Part shown: one piece after another, positions 25,062-34,562 of the stretch
How the letters are laid out: every line of letters starts with the position of its first letter
Position numbering within the stretch: position 1 is the stretch's first letter
Translations under genes and position numbers: made by a program
Source of the DNA: an uncultured Coriobacteriaceae bacterium
Lineage (GTDB): Bacteria > Actinomycetota > Coriobacteriia > Coriobacteriales > Coriobacteriaceae
Assembly (NCBI GenBank): GCA_944319885.1
Contig: CALUFC010000008.1
Coordinates: forward strand, 25,504-89,503
Reading direction: 5' to 3'
DNA length: 64,000 nucleotides
Notes under the pieces: model-generated
What the model was told of the DNA's origin: nothing
Databases searched by the model: none
The model's input: only the letters and a program-made list of their open reading frames with translations

Positions 25062-26399
25062 CTATGCCTCGAACGGCTTGAGCGCCTTAAGCACGATCTC
25101 GCTTGACTCGCGGCAGAGCTCGTTTGTGGGCGCCTCGGCAAGCACGCGCACCAGCGGCTCGGTGCCGCTCGCGCGCACGAACACGCGGCCGCGATCGCCC
25201 AGGAACTCCTCGGCCTCGCGCACGGCGGCAAGCACGCCCTCGTTGCCCATCGCCGCCTCCTTGTCGGTCACGCGCACATTGGTGAGCAGCTGCGGATACA
25301 ACTTCACCGGGGCGCACAGCTGCGACAGCGTCTCGCGCTCGGCGCGCAGCACCTCCATGATGCGCAGGCTCGTCATGATACCGTCGCCGGTGCACTCGAT
25401 GTCGCCGAAGATGATATGGCCCGACTGCTCGCCGCCCAGGCTGTAGCCGTTCTGACGCATGCAAGCATAGACGTACTTGTCGCCCACATCGGTGGTCTCG
25501 TAGGAGAGATGTGCCTGGTCAAACGCCTTGAACAGACCGTAATTGCTCATGACGGTAGGTACCACGGTGCCGGCGGTGAGACGGCCGTGCTTGTTGAGGT
25601 ACACGCCGCACACATACAGGATGAGGTCGCCATCGACTACGTTGCCGCGCTCGTCGACCGCGATGCAGCGGTCGGCGTCGCCGTCGTAGGCAAAGCCCAC
25701 GTCGAGCCCCTGCTCCACCACGTGACGGCGCAGGCGATCGATATGCGTGGAGCCGCAGTCGACGTTGATGTTGAGGCCGTCGGGTGCGTTGTTGATCACG
25801 CGGACGTCGGCGCCGAGCGCGTCGAACACCGGCTTGGCCACCGAGGACGCCGAACCGTTGGCGCAATCGAGACCCACTTTCACACCCTGGAGCGAGAAGT
25901 TGGCGCTCGCGATGAGATGCGCAATATAGCGGTTGCGGCCCTGCATGTAATCGATCGTGGATCCGATGGCGTCGCCGGTGGCGAGCGGCACCTCCACCTC
26001 GCCGTCGATATAGGCCTCGATGAGCTCGAGAACGTCCTCGTCCATCTTATAGCCCTCGCCGTTCACCAGCTTGATGCCGTTGTCGGTGTAGGGGTTGTGG
26101 CTCGCCGAGATCATGATGCCGCAGTCAAAGCGGCCGTCCACCGTCTCATAGGCCACGCCAGGCGTGGGGATGACGTGCAGCATGTACACGTCGGCACCGG
26201 AGGCCACGAGGCCTGCGGTGAGCGCGCTCTCGAACATGTAGCTCGAGCGACGCGTATCCTTGCCCAGCACGATGCGCGCCTTGCGCTCCTGGCGCGCGCC
26301 GTAGTACCAGCCCACATACCGGCCGATCTTGAACGCGTGGTCCACCGTAAGGCCGCAGTTGGCCTCACCGCGAAAACCATCGGTGCCGAAATACTTCAT
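25062..26399 (-). CDS. glmM: Phosphoglucosamine mutase GlmM
   Basis: The 445-residue protein opens KYFGTDGFRGEAN and has the catalytic phosphoserine in SASHNPYTDNGIKL (Ser100), the metal loop FAYDGDADRC and the sugar-binding GGEQSGHIIF. The GEQSG sequence marks GlmM rather than phosphomannomutases. It isomerises glucosamine-6-phosphate to glucosamine-1-phosphate for UDP-GlcNAc and peptidoglycan. It lies downstream of argS on the same strand (129-base gap). Confidence 0.96.
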   Translation of the reverse strand: MKYFGTDGFRGEANCGLTVDHAFKIGRYVGWYYGARQERKARIVLGKDTRRSSYMFESALTAGLVASGADVYMLHVIPTPGVAYETVDGRFDCGIMISASHNPYTDNGIKLVNGEGYKMDEDVLELIEAYIDGEVEVPLATGDAIGSTIDYMQGRNRYIAHLIASANFSLQGVKVGLDCANGSASSVAKPVFDALGADVRVINNAPDGLNINVDCGSTHIDRLRRHVVEQGLDVGFAYDGDADRCIAVDERGNVVDGDLILYVCGVYLNKHGRLTAGTVVPTVMSNYGLFKAFDQAHLSYETTDVGDKYVYACMRQNGYSLGGEQSGHIIFGDIECTGDGIMTSLRIMEVLRAERETLSQLCAPVKLYPQLLTNVRVTDKEAAMGNEGVLAAVREAEEFLGDRGRVFVRASGTEPLVRVLAEAPTNELCRESSEIVLKALKPFEA

Positions 26400-26528
26400 A
26401 GCGTTCCTCCGTCTCTGTCGCGCTGTACACCGGCCAATGTGGCTGGGCGCGTCTGCGCGACATTGTACCTTGAATACCCCCGCCTACCCCTCTTGCTGCG
26501 CGGCATGCACGGCATCGGCAGAACGACG

Positions 26529-28370
26529 CTACATCCTCATGGGAGCCGAGACGCCCACCAGTGAGAGCACGAGCGCGAGCACCTGGCGCACGGCGTCGCA
26601 TGCAGCGAGACGTGCGGCGGAGAGGTCCGCGTCAAGCGGGCGCCCCTCGCTCGGCAGCACCTGGCAGTCGTGGTAGAACGAGTGGAAGTCGGCAGCGAGC
26701 TCCTCGGCATAGTGCGTGAGGCGGAACGGTGCGCGATCACGGGCGCAGGCAGCGATGAGCTCCTTGAGCTCGGAGAGCTTGCGGGCAAGCGCGAGCTCGG
26801 TGGGATCGGTGAGCAGCGCGTAGTCCACGTCCTCGCCCACCGCGCGGCGCGCGACCTCGTCCATACCAAGCGCTGCGGCCTCCTCAGCCTCGACGCCGGC
26901 GGCGCGACGCAAAATCGAGCAGATGCGCGCGTGCGCGTACTGCACGTAATACACCGGGTTGGCGTTCGACTGCTCCTTGACCTTCTCGATATCGAAATCG
27001 ATCATCTGGTTGCTCGAGCGCGAGATGAGCGTGTAGCGAGCGGCGTCGGCACCCACCTCATCCAGCAGCTCACGGAATGTGATCATGGTGCCTCGACGCT
27101 TGGACATGCGCACCGGCTGCCCGTTGCGCAGCAGGTTCACGAGCTGGCCCAAGAGCACCTCGAAGCGCCCCGGATACCCCAGCGCATCGCAGACGCAGCG
27201 TACGCGCTGAATGTAGCCGTGGTGATCGGCACCCCAGATGTCGATCACATGGTCAACGCGCTGGAACTTGTTCCAGTGGTAAGCGACATCGGAGGCGAAG
27301 TAGGTGTACTCCCCGTTTGCCTTCACGAGCACGCGGTCTTTGTCATCGCCCAGGTCGGTGGAGCGGAACCACAGGGCGTCGTCCTTTTTGTAGAGGTAGC
27401 CCATCTCGTCGAGCTTCTTGAAGGCACGATCCACCGCGGTCTCGCCATGCTCGTCGCGCTCGTACAGCGTGCGCTCGGAGAACCACACATCGAAGGTGCA
27501 ATTGGCATCGGCACAGGTGTTCTTGATGTCATCGAGCATGCGCACATAACCGCTCTCGCGAAACGCCGCCATGCGCTCGTCCTCGTCCACGCTGGCCCAG
27601 CGATCGCCGTCGACCTCCACGATATGGGCGGCCTCGTCGATAATGTAGCCGCCGCCATACGCGTTGCCGCCGAGCGCCTCATTGAACGCATCTTGATACG
27701 GATGCGTCTCGGGATGCGCGCCGTCCTCGTCGTCGGCGAAGTTGCCGCGATCCTCCTCGAGGATGGCATGCGCCTCGGCCAAAGTTGCGTCCTGCTCCGC
27801 CATGATGGCAAGCAACTGCTGGTAGCGCATGGAGAGCGACCGGCCGAAAACATCCATCTGGCTACCGTGGTCGTTGATGTAGTACTCGCGCTCAACCTGG
27901 TAGCCGGCGTGCGCCATGACGCGGCAGAGCGAGTCGCCGATGGCAACCCAGCGTCCATGGCCCACGTGCATGGGACCAACGGGATTGGCGGAAACGAACT
28001 CCACCTGGGTCTTGAGCCCCTCGCCCACGTTGGAGCGCGCAAAAGCGCGACCCTGTTCGCGCGCCTCGGCGAACACGGCGTTCTTCGCCGCAACGGAGAG
28101 GTAGAAGTTGATGAACCCAGGGCCCGCGATCTCAACCTTCTCGATCATGGGGTCAGCGGGCAGATGCGCCGCGATCGCCTGGGCGATGGCGCGGGGCGCC
28201 TGATGCGCCAGCTTGGCGGAGCGCATAGCGCAGGTCGAGGTCCACTCACCATGGCTCGTATCGGCCGGACGCTCGATGCCGCAATCCACCAGCTCGAACG
28301 CAGGCAGCTCGCCGGCATCTTGAGCAGCCGCGAGTGCGGCGCGTACCAGCTCTTCGATCTTCTCGGGCAT
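26529..28370 (-). CDS. argS: Arginyl-tRNA synthetase
   Basis: The 613-residue class I synthetase has an N-terminal Add-1-like domain, FVSANPVGPMHVGHGRWVAI containing the HVGH form of the HIGH motif, and MSKRRGTMITF as the KMSKS counterpart. A C-terminal DALR anticodon-binding domain ends with LVLSLVGVSAPMRM. It charges tRNA-Arg. AGGAGG before the ATG at 28370 fixes the start. The longer frame upstream is not supported. No T-box leader is visible. Confidence 0.97.
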   Translation of the reverse strand: MPEKIEELVRAALAAAQDAGELPAFELVDCGIERPADTSHGEWTSTCAMRSAKLAHQAPRAIAQAIAAHLPADPMIEKVEIAGPGFINFYLSVAAKNAVFAEAREQGRAFARSNVGEGLKTQVEFVSANPVGPMHVGHGRWVAIGDSLCRVMAHAGYQVEREYYINDHGSQMDVFGRSLSMRYQQLLAIMAEQDATLAEAHAILEEDRGNFADDEDGAHPETHPYQDAFNEALGGNAYGGGYIIDEAAHIVEVDGDRWASVDEDERMAAFRESGYVRMLDDIKNTCADANCTFDVWFSERTLYERDEHGETAVDRAFKKLDEMGYLYKKDDALWFRSTDLGDDKDRVLVKANGEYTYFASDVAYHWNKFQRVDHVIDIWGADHHGYIQRVRCVCDALGYPGRFEVLLGQLVNLLRNGQPVRMSKRRGTMITFRELLDEVGADAARYTLISRSSNQMIDFDIEKVKEQSNANPVYYVQYAHARICSILRRAAGVEAEEAAALGMDEVARRAVGEDVDYALLTDPTELALARKLSELKELIAACARDRAPFRLTHYAEELAADFHSFYHDCQVLPSEGRPLDADLSAARLAACDAVRQVLALVLSLVGVSAPMRM

Positions 28371-28651
28371 AGATCCTCCTCGGCTATCTCGAGCACAGGG
28401 CTCGCATCGCGGCGACACGGCCCCGAACGGGCCCTCGCATATCCGCGCTGAGATTCAAAACGCGTGCTACTTTACCATATCTTTTGTGTTGCGCCCCTGC
28501 ATAGACCAACCGCTGCAGCATCGACACAACGCATGTCTTAGCGCACTGTTGGCGCTATGTCAATATTTTTGTGCTTTCCTGCGGTTTCTCGATAAAAGCG
28601 CACGTAAAACGTGCTATGGTAATGGAGATTAGCCTAAGAGACGGAGGAAGC

Positions 28652-29140
28652 ATGTTTGAAATTGGCGAGCACGTTATCCACCCGGGCCAGGGGGTCTGCA
28701 CCGTCACCGGATTCGATGACAACGGTCCCGCGCCCATGATTGTCCTTGAATCCAAGCAGGGGCACGCGAAGACCCGCATGCTGTATCCCGTTGCGCAGTC
28801 GGATCGGCTGCACCCCACCATCACGCGCGAGGAAGCGCAGCGCATCATCGACCATTATCATGAAATGGAGTGCGATACCTTCACCGAGCGCAACAGCTCG
28901 CTCGAAGAAAGCCACTTCAAGCAGCTCCTCAAACTTGGCGCGCCCGCAACCGTGCGCGTCGCCAAGACCATGCGGCACCGCATCGCCGAGGCCGAACGGC
29001 ACGACAAGAAACCGAGCAGCTACTACATGCGCGTGCTCAAAGAAGCCCATCGCCGCTCGGTGGAAGAGCTTGCCGTAGCGCTCGAGGTCACCGAAGACGA
29101 AATCGAGCAGCTGTTCGAAGCGAACATGAGCGAGAACTAG
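28652..29140 (+). CDS. CarD-family transcription regulator
   Basis: The 162-residue protein starts MFEIGEHVIHPGQGVCTVTG, the CarD_TRCF RNA polymerase-interacting domain (FEIGDHVVYPxHGxG type), followed by a helical C-terminal domain with REEAQRIIDHYHEM and SSYYMRVLKEAHRRSVEELA. CarD binds the polymerase beta subunit and stabilises open promoter complexes, notably at rRNA promoters. GGAGG precedes the ATG. It is divergent from argS. A short self-complementary GCACG/CGTGC lies over its promoter. Confidence 0.92.
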   Translation: MFEIGEHVIHPGQGVCTVTGFDDNGPAPMIVLESKQGHAKTRMLYPVAQSDRLHPTITREEAQRIIDHYHEMECDTFTERNSSLEESHFKQLLKLGAPATVRVAKTMRHRIAEAERHDKKPSSYYMRVLKEAHRRSVEELAVALEVTEDEIEQLFEANMSEN

Positions 29141-29236
29141 CACGTTGGGCGAACACACCGCCCCTATCGCTGCACGCATATGATACGGTTACACGGGCCC
29201 ATCATTCAATGGGCTCGTTTCAATGAGGAGGATCTC

Positions 29237-29839
29237 ATGGCAGAGAAGCTGGAAGCTGGACTCACGCGCGACGTAGCGTACGAGCTGCTGTGTGCGCATA
29301 ACCACGATGCATTCCATATCGAGCACGGCGAAACCGTCGAGGGCGTTATGCGCTACTTCGCTCGCGAGCTCGATCCAGAGAACGAGGAGTTCTGGGGCAT
29401 CGTGGGACTGCTCCACGATGTAGACTGGGAAGAGCATATGGATGAGCCCGAAAAGCACGGCATCTATGCTGCCACGCTGCTCGAGGAGGCGGGCGGCACA
29501 CCGGAGCTCGTTCGCGCCATCCAAACGCACGTCTCGGATTTTAATCCCGAGCTGCCAAAACCCGAGCTCGAAATGGAAAAGATCCTGTTTGCCTGCGAAG
29601 AACTCACGGGCCTCATCGGTGCCGCCGTGGTGATGCGCCCCTCGAAGAGCGTCATGGATTTCAACGTGAAATCGCTCAAGAAGAAGTTCAAGGACAAGCG
29701 CTTCGCCGCCGGCGTAAACCGCGACACGATCCGCCATGGTGCGGAGATGCTGGGCTGGGAGCTTGACGAACTGTTCCGTCGCACCATCGAGGCCATGCAG
29801 AGCTTCGCCCCCGATCGCGACACCTTTGGTCAAGAATAG
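29237..29839 (+). CDS. HD-domain hydrolase
   Basis: The 200-residue protein has HIEHGETVEGVMRYF and VGLLHDVDWEEHMDEPEKHG, which give the H...HD metal site of HD phosphohydrolases. Later IQTHVSDFNPELP and LTGLIGAAVVMRPSKSV are seen in the hydrolase subfamily often annotated as phosphohydrolase of unknown substrate. It may act on nucleotides. GAGGAG supports the ATG at 29237. It is followed by a strong terminator and probably transcribed with carD. Confidence 0.85.
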   Translation: MAEKLEAGLTRDVAYELLCAHNHDAFHIEHGETVEGVMRYFARELDPENEEFWGIVGLLHDVDWEEHMDEPEKHGIYAATLLEEAGGTPELVRAIQTHVSDFNPELPKPELEMEKILFACEELTGLIGAAVVMRPSKSVMDFNVKSLKKKFKDKRFAAGVNRDTIRHGAEMLGWELDELFRRTIEAMQSFAPDRDTFGQE

Positions 29840-29880
29840 CAGTCGCACATCCCCACTCCCCCTCTCCCCCGAGACCATCG

Positions 29881-29923
29881 CGCCGCGCGAGCACACAAGA
29901 ACCGTGTGCTCGCGCGGCGTTTT
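29881..29923 (+). terminator. Strong intrinsic terminator after the HD-domain gene
   Basis: A 16-bp perfect stem (29881-29896 with 29904-29919, loop AAGAACC) is followed by TTTT. Confidence 0.93.
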
Positions 29924-30150
29924 GCGACCGTGTGCACATTTGTTGTTTAGCTGAAATTGCCGGCAACGAGATGCGCCCGGGACGTATTCAAGACACGCAA
30001 ACGGCCCTTTCTGCCAGCATTGTTAGATGCGATTTTCCAATTGGTAAGACACCAGCTTGTTTGCTGTTAGAGCATGGCTCACAAATGGATAGCTCCTTCT
30101 GAAAAGATACGTGCCAGAACGTGTCCATAAACCCATCCGGGGAGATAGCC

Positions 30151-31347
30151 ATGATCGTCATCTCAGGATACTCAGCATTTGCCTGGTGGAGAACACCGCC
30201 CATCATCAGGGACACCATCCTTCCTGTTGATGCCGTTCGCAACAGTCCCGTGCTCACCCGGCGGTTTAAAACCCTCCTCATGCGTCCGAGCAGACAAAAC
30301 GAAGGGGCTGTCACCGAACCGCTCAGATCGCGGATCCTTTCGGACCTCAAGGGAATTCCGCTCCCCATCGAGGTTTGCACCGATGACATCACGCGCCACA
30401 AGCCGACGCCGCTCTACACCGTCCGCCACGCAAACGTAGAGACGTTGAAACCCCATCTAGTTGACCTTGGAGGCGGACTTTATGTTGCCAGCCCAGAACT
30501 CGCTGTCGTTCAAATGATGCGCTGTATCTCCGATGTCGACGCGCTGAAGCTACTCTACGAGGCCACTGGACTCTATGCCGTCTTTACGCAGACGCCGCTC
30601 GCAGGCATCGCTGCCAACCTGATTAAACAAGAGCAAGGTACGGCATGTTGGAACGCCGCCTCAAAACAGGGAATGAGCGCCTATTGGGATGAATATGGAT
30701 CGAGATGCCCCATGCCGGGCGACGAAGATGTCGCCGCAAGTTGGGCGCCCTGTCTGAGCAGGTCAGGGGCCATGACAACGCTGTGGAAACGGCCACCCAT
30801 CACGACTCGCGAGCGATACGAGCTCGAAGTCGCACGCATGAGGCATCTCAGTGGACTCAAACGCGCGAGAAAGCTCGCTCCGCTCATCATCGAGGGCGCA
30901 GGCTCCCCGCTCGAGACAAACATGGTCATGATCATCTGCCTGCCGCCCGAACTTGGCGGAGAGGGCTGGAGCGCCCCCTATCTGAATAGGCGAATTGCCC
31001 TTTCGCCGAGCGCTCAGCTGCTTTCTGGCAGTTCCTTCTGCATCGGCGACCAGGTATGGCCCGATAGCAAGCTGGTGCTTGAGGAGAACGGCAGAGAATA
31101 CCATACCGACCGAGATGGATTTGCGGAGCACTCCGGACGACGTGCCGCGCTGGAATCTATGGGCTATACGGTGCAGGAAATAACGTACGCCCAAATGAGC
31201 CGCTACGAACAGCTTGAGGCGATCCTTCTTTCCATCGCAGCCCAATTCGACTTTCCCCTGCAACCCCGCACGCCCACCTTCATAGGAAAGCGAAAAGGGC
31301 TGATTTCCTTGCTGTTTTCCAAGCAACAGGGAGAAAAAAGCCGATAA
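30151..31347 (+). CDS. Endonuclease-like protein with DUF559/Vsr-type C-terminal fold (predicted)
   Basis: The 398-residue protein is unusual. The N-terminal ~280 residues include a promoter-independent regulator-like segment (CTDDITRHKPTPLYTVRHAN, GLYVASPELAVVQMM) that recalls AbiEi-type antitoxin or transcription-factor folds. The C-terminus has LVLEENGREYHTDRDGFAEH, SGRRAALESMGYTVQEITYA and RYEQLEAIL, fitting a PD-(D/E)xK DUF559/Vsr-like nuclease (E-N-G-x-x-Y/H, then R and a Gly-Tyr). GGGGAG before the ATG at 30151 supports the start. It stands alone between two terminator-like sites. Homologues of this architecture are common in Collinsella-type genomes, by my recollection. Confidence 0.6.
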   Translation: MIVISGYSAFAWWRTPPIIRDTILPVDAVRNSPVLTRRFKTLLMRPSRQNEGAVTEPLRSRILSDLKGIPLPIEVCTDDITRHKPTPLYTVRHANVETLKPHLVDLGGGLYVASPELAVVQMMRCISDVDALKLLYEATGLYAVFTQTPLAGIAANLIKQEQGTACWNAASKQGMSAYWDEYGSRCPMPGDEDVAASWAPCLSRSGAMTTLWKRPPITTRERYELEVARMRHLSGLKRARKLAPLIIEGAGSPLETNMVMIICLPPELGGEGWSAPYLNRRIALSPSAQLLSGSSFCIGDQVWPDSKLVLEENGREYHTDRDGFAEHSGRRAALESMGYTVQEITYAQMSRYEQLEAILLSIAAQFDFPLQPRTPTFIGKRKGLISLLFSKQQGEKSR

Positions 31348-31371
31348 ACGCGCTCCTCGATGCTCTCCAGC

Positions 31372-31501
31372 AAAATGTGGAGCAGTTTTTTGAGGCCCCG
31401 TAACGTAGACGGACAATCTGCATAACGCGTTTACCTGCACGTTTATTAATTAGCAACGCCGGATCTACTTCAAAAACCCCTGAAAAAGTGCTCCGCATTT
31501 T
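31372..31501. repeat. Dispersed ~129-bp inverted-repeat element, copy 3
   Basis: AAAATGTGGAGCAGTTTTT (31372-31390) and AAAAAGTGCTCCGCATTTT (31483-31501) match in 17 of 19 positions. Total 130 bp. It lies 24 bases past the stop of the endonuclease-like gene. It is the third member of the family. Confidence 0.82.
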
Positions 31502-31599
31502 TCGTTTTGGCATATTCGGTGCAAAACATCACCGCAAACCCTGAATGCATGATAACAACGGCCTGCCCCATCTCGAAGATGGGGCCGACTGTCGAAAAC

Positions 31600-32892
31600 C
31601 TAGGGTCGCACCTGGCCGTTGCCACGAATGAGGTACTTGTATGTGGTGAGCGCCTCGGCGGCGAAGGGGCCGCGCGCATGCAGCTTCTGCGTGGAAATGC
31701 CGATCTCGGCACCCAAGCCAAACTCACCGCCGTCTGTGAAGCGCGTGCTGGCATTGGCATACACCGAACTTGCGTCGACATCGGTTAAGAAACGCTCGCA
31801 GGCAGCCTCGTCTTCGGCGACGATCGCCTCGGAGTGCATAGTGCCGTACCGGTTGATGTGCGCGATTGCCTCATCGAGCCCTCGAACCACCTTGATCGAG
31901 ATCTCGAGCGCCAGGTACTCCCGCCCCCAGTCGTCTTCGGTGGCGGGCATGAACGCCCCTCCTTCGGCGAGATCGAGCTCACGGCATACGTCGCAGGTAC
32001 GCTCATCACCGTGGATGAGGACGTTGTGCTCGCGCAGCGCTGCGATAACCTGCGGTAGGAAACGCTTAGCGACGCCCTCGTCCACGAGCAGCGACTCGCA
32101 GGCGTTGCAAACGCCCACGCGCTGCGTCTTCGCATTGATGATGATGGGGATCGCCTTATCGAAATCGGCAGATTCATGCACGTAGATATGGCAGTTTCCC
32201 GTTCCGGTCTCGATGACGGGAACGAGCGATTCGCGCACGCAGCGCTGAATGAGCCCGGCGCCGCCGCGCGGAATGAGCACGTCGACGATACCGCGAAGAC
32301 TCATGAGGGCGCCCGTTGCAGCGCGATCGGTGGTCTCGATGATCGACACCGCCTCACGGGGGAATCCAGCCGTCTCGACGGCGTCGGCAAGCACATGCGC
32401 GATGGCGACGCAGGACCGCTGCGCGATGGAGCCCCCACGCAGGATGCACGCATTGCCCGTCCGAATGCAGATGCCCGCCGCATCGGCAGTCACGTTGGGC
32501 CGCGCCTCGTACACCATGGCAACGAGCCCAAGCGGCACGCTTACGCGCGTCAAGTCGAGCCCGCAATCGATCGTACGATGATCGAGCACGCGACCCACGG
32601 GATCAGGCAGGTCGGCAAGCGTCTCGAGCCCTGCCGCCATGCCCTCGATGCGCTCGGGCGTAAGCAGCAGCCGATCGAGCAGGCCCTCGCTCGTGCCCGC
32701 CTCGCGCGCGGCGTCCATATCGAGCGCGTTCGCAGCAAGTACCTCGTCCGAGCGATCGCGCAGCGCCTGCGCCATTGTGCGAACGGCTGCAGCGCGCTCG
32801 GCATCGCTCGCGCGCCCGAGCGGACGAGACGCCTTCTTGGCAGCCCGAGCAAGCTCATCGACATACGCCGGAATGTTCTGGATATCTGCCAT
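31600..32892 (-). CDS. proA: Glutamate-5-semialdehyde dehydrogenase (gamma-glutamyl phosphate reductase)
   Basis: The 430-residue protein has VPLGLVAMVYEARPNVTADA, a GNACILRGGSIA segment, the catalytic cysteine in QRVGVCNACESLLVD and the C-terminal GEFGLGAEIGISTQKLHARG. It reduces gamma-glutamyl phosphate to glutamate semialdehyde with NADPH, step 2 of proline synthesis. GGGGG before the ATG at 32892 marks the start. Proline kinase proB is at 34563 on the same strand, separated by a plus-strand peptidase gene, so proBA do not form a simple operon. Confidence 0.96.
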   Translation of the reverse strand: MADIQNIPAYVDELARAAKKASRPLGRASDAERAAAVRTMAQALRDRSDEVLAANALDMDAAREAGTSEGLLDRLLLTPERIEGMAAGLETLADLPDPVGRVLDHRTIDCGLDLTRVSVPLGLVAMVYEARPNVTADAAGICIRTGNACILRGGSIAQRSCVAIAHVLADAVETAGFPREAVSIIETTDRAATGALMSLRGIVDVLIPRGGAGLIQRCVRESLVPVIETGTGNCHIYVHESADFDKAIPIIINAKTQRVGVCNACESLLVDEGVAKRFLPQVIAALREHNVLIHGDERTCDVCRELDLAEGGAFMPATEDDWGREYLALEISIKVVRGLDEAIAHINRYGTMHSEAIVAEDEAACERFLTDVDASSVYANASTRFTDGGEFGLGAEIGISTQKLHARGPFAAEALTTYKYLIRGNGQVRP

Positions 32893-33042
32893 AGCGGCCC
32901 CCTGTCCGTTCGGTATCGGCACCTCGCATGCTTCATGGTACCCGATAGCCATGCGCACCGTCTCGTCGCCGCGGAATGAAGCCGCTTGGAAACGAACGCG
33001 AGCCGCGCGGTATCATGGTGCATGCAGACGATAGGAGCTTTC

Positions 33043-34545
33043 ATGGCAAAACTGGCAAGCTATTACATCCCCGGCCTCTACGTTGAGGACTATTCCATCG
33101 ATGTGCCGCTTGATTGGCGCGGGCTCGAACCCGCCCTGCTGGCGATGGGCCTCGGCATGCGGCGCGGCGCCTTCCCCGATCCCATCCCCGGTGCGCCCGA
33201 ATCGATCAAGTTCTTCTACCGCGTGCTGTGCGCGCCCGATCGCGTACACGATGAGCTGCCCCTGCTCGTGTACCTGCAAGGCGGACCGGGCGGCGCGTGC
33301 CCTCGCCCCATCTCGCCTGAAAGCGACGGCTGGATCGCCGAGGCGGTGAAGCATTTCCGTGTGATCCTTCCCGATCAGCGCGGATGCGGTCGCAGCTCGC
33401 GCGTGAGCGGCAAGACCATGGAAGCCATCCGTGCGGCAGCAGAGGCGGCGGGCGCAGATCCGGTTCGCGCGCAGGCGGACCTCCTCAAGCGCCTGCTCGC
33501 GCCCTCGATCGTCCGCGATCTGGAGTACCTGCGCCTCATAGGCTTTGGCGGTCGTTCCTGGACCACCCTCGGCCAGAGCTACGGCGGGTTCCTCACCCTT
33601 TCCTACCTCTCGAGCTATCCTGAGGGCATCGCCGCTGCGTTCACCGCAGGCGGCATCCCGCACGTGCCGGCAAGCGCTTCCGAGGTGTACGCACGCACCT
33701 TCCCGCGCATGGTCGAGAAGACCAACCAGTACTACCAGCGCTACCCCGGTGATGCCGAGCGCATCGGGGCGCTGGCCGATGCGCTCGAAACGAGCGAGGT
33801 GACGCTCCCCGACGGCAGTCCGCTCACCGTCGAACGCTTGCAGCTTTTGGGGAGCGACTTCGGCATGAAACCGAGCTTCGAACGCATGCACTGGCTGGTC
33901 GACCTCGCCTTCGAGGAAGCAGACGGCTCGCTCGAGAGCGTCGGCGCGATGTGCGCATCGCGCGGCGCGCAGGCAGCCGGAGAGGCCGACGGCGCGGGCA
34001 TCGCGCTCACCCTGGCACAGCCCATCATCTCGGACGGTTTCGCCATGAGCGTGCTCGAGCGCACGAACACGGCGACAAACCCCCTGTACTGGACGCTCCA
34101 GGAATTCATCTATGCCAACGGCACCGGCGCCCCCATCGGCTGGGCGGCAGCGCGGGAGAAGGCATCGCGCCCCGCGTTCGACGTCACCGCACGACCGCTC
34201 ATGTTCACCGGCGAGGCGGCGTTCCCCTGGATGTTCGAGCAATGCCCTGAACTCAAACCCTTCCGCGACGCGGTGCATCTCCTGATGGAGGATACCGAGT
34301 TCGACCAGGTATACGATCCCGTGCGTCTCGCGGCAAACGAGGTTCCGCTCCAAGCGGCCGTCTACTTCGACGACATGTATGTGGACAGCTCGCTGCAGCT
34401 CGACACGCTCGCGCACGTGGGAGCAAGCCACGCCTGGGTCACCAACGAGTTCGAGCACGACGGCCTGCACGGCGACCGCGTCTTCAGGCATCTCTTCGAT
34501 GAGGCCCTCAACCGCGGCGACCTCGAGCGCGCGCTTAAGGCGTAG
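33043..34545 (+). CDS. Alpha/beta-hydrolase, prolyl aminopeptidase-like (S33)
   Basis: The 500-residue protein has the oxyanion-hole motif LQGGPGGACPRP, LPDQRGCGRSSR, the nucleophile elbow GQSYGGFLTLSYLSS and a late histidine in HDGLHG. These match family S33 aminopeptidases, which release N-terminal proline or other residues from peptides. It is longer than typical PIP (~310), with a helical cap. GGAG precedes the ATG at 33043. Its place between proA and proB suggests proline salvage, as an inference from context only. Confidence 0.85.
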   Translation: MAKLASYYIPGLYVEDYSIDVPLDWRGLEPALLAMGLGMRRGAFPDPIPGAPESIKFFYRVLCAPDRVHDELPLLVYLQGGPGGACPRPISPESDGWIAEAVKHFRVILPDQRGCGRSSRVSGKTMEAIRAAAEAAGADPVRAQADLLKRLLAPSIVRDLEYLRLIGFGGRSWTTLGQSYGGFLTLSYLSSYPEGIAAAFTAGGIPHVPASASEVYARTFPRMVEKTNQYYQRYPGDAERIGALADALETSEVTLPDGSPLTVERLQLLGSDFGMKPSFERMHWLVDLAFEEADGSLESVGAMCASRGAQAAGEADGAGIALTLAQPIISDGFAMSVLERTNTATNPLYWTLQEFIYANGTGAPIGWAAAREKASRPAFDVTARPLMFTGEAAFPWMFEQCPELKPFRDAVHLLMEDTEFDQVYDPVRLAANEVPLQAAVYFDDMYVDSSLQLDTLAHVGASHAWVTNEFEHDGLHGDRVFRHLFDEALNRGDLERALKA

Positions 34546-34562
34546 CGCCGAGAAACCGTGCC

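Noticed and set aside
26670..28451. 593-codon plus-strand open frame opposite argS
   Set aside because: A shadow of the argS gene in high-GC DNA; no family similarity and no ribosome binding site.
28371..28651. T-box or other tRNA-sensing leader before argS (also checked before trpS)
   Set aside because: No specifier loop, antiterminator or T-box consensus seen.
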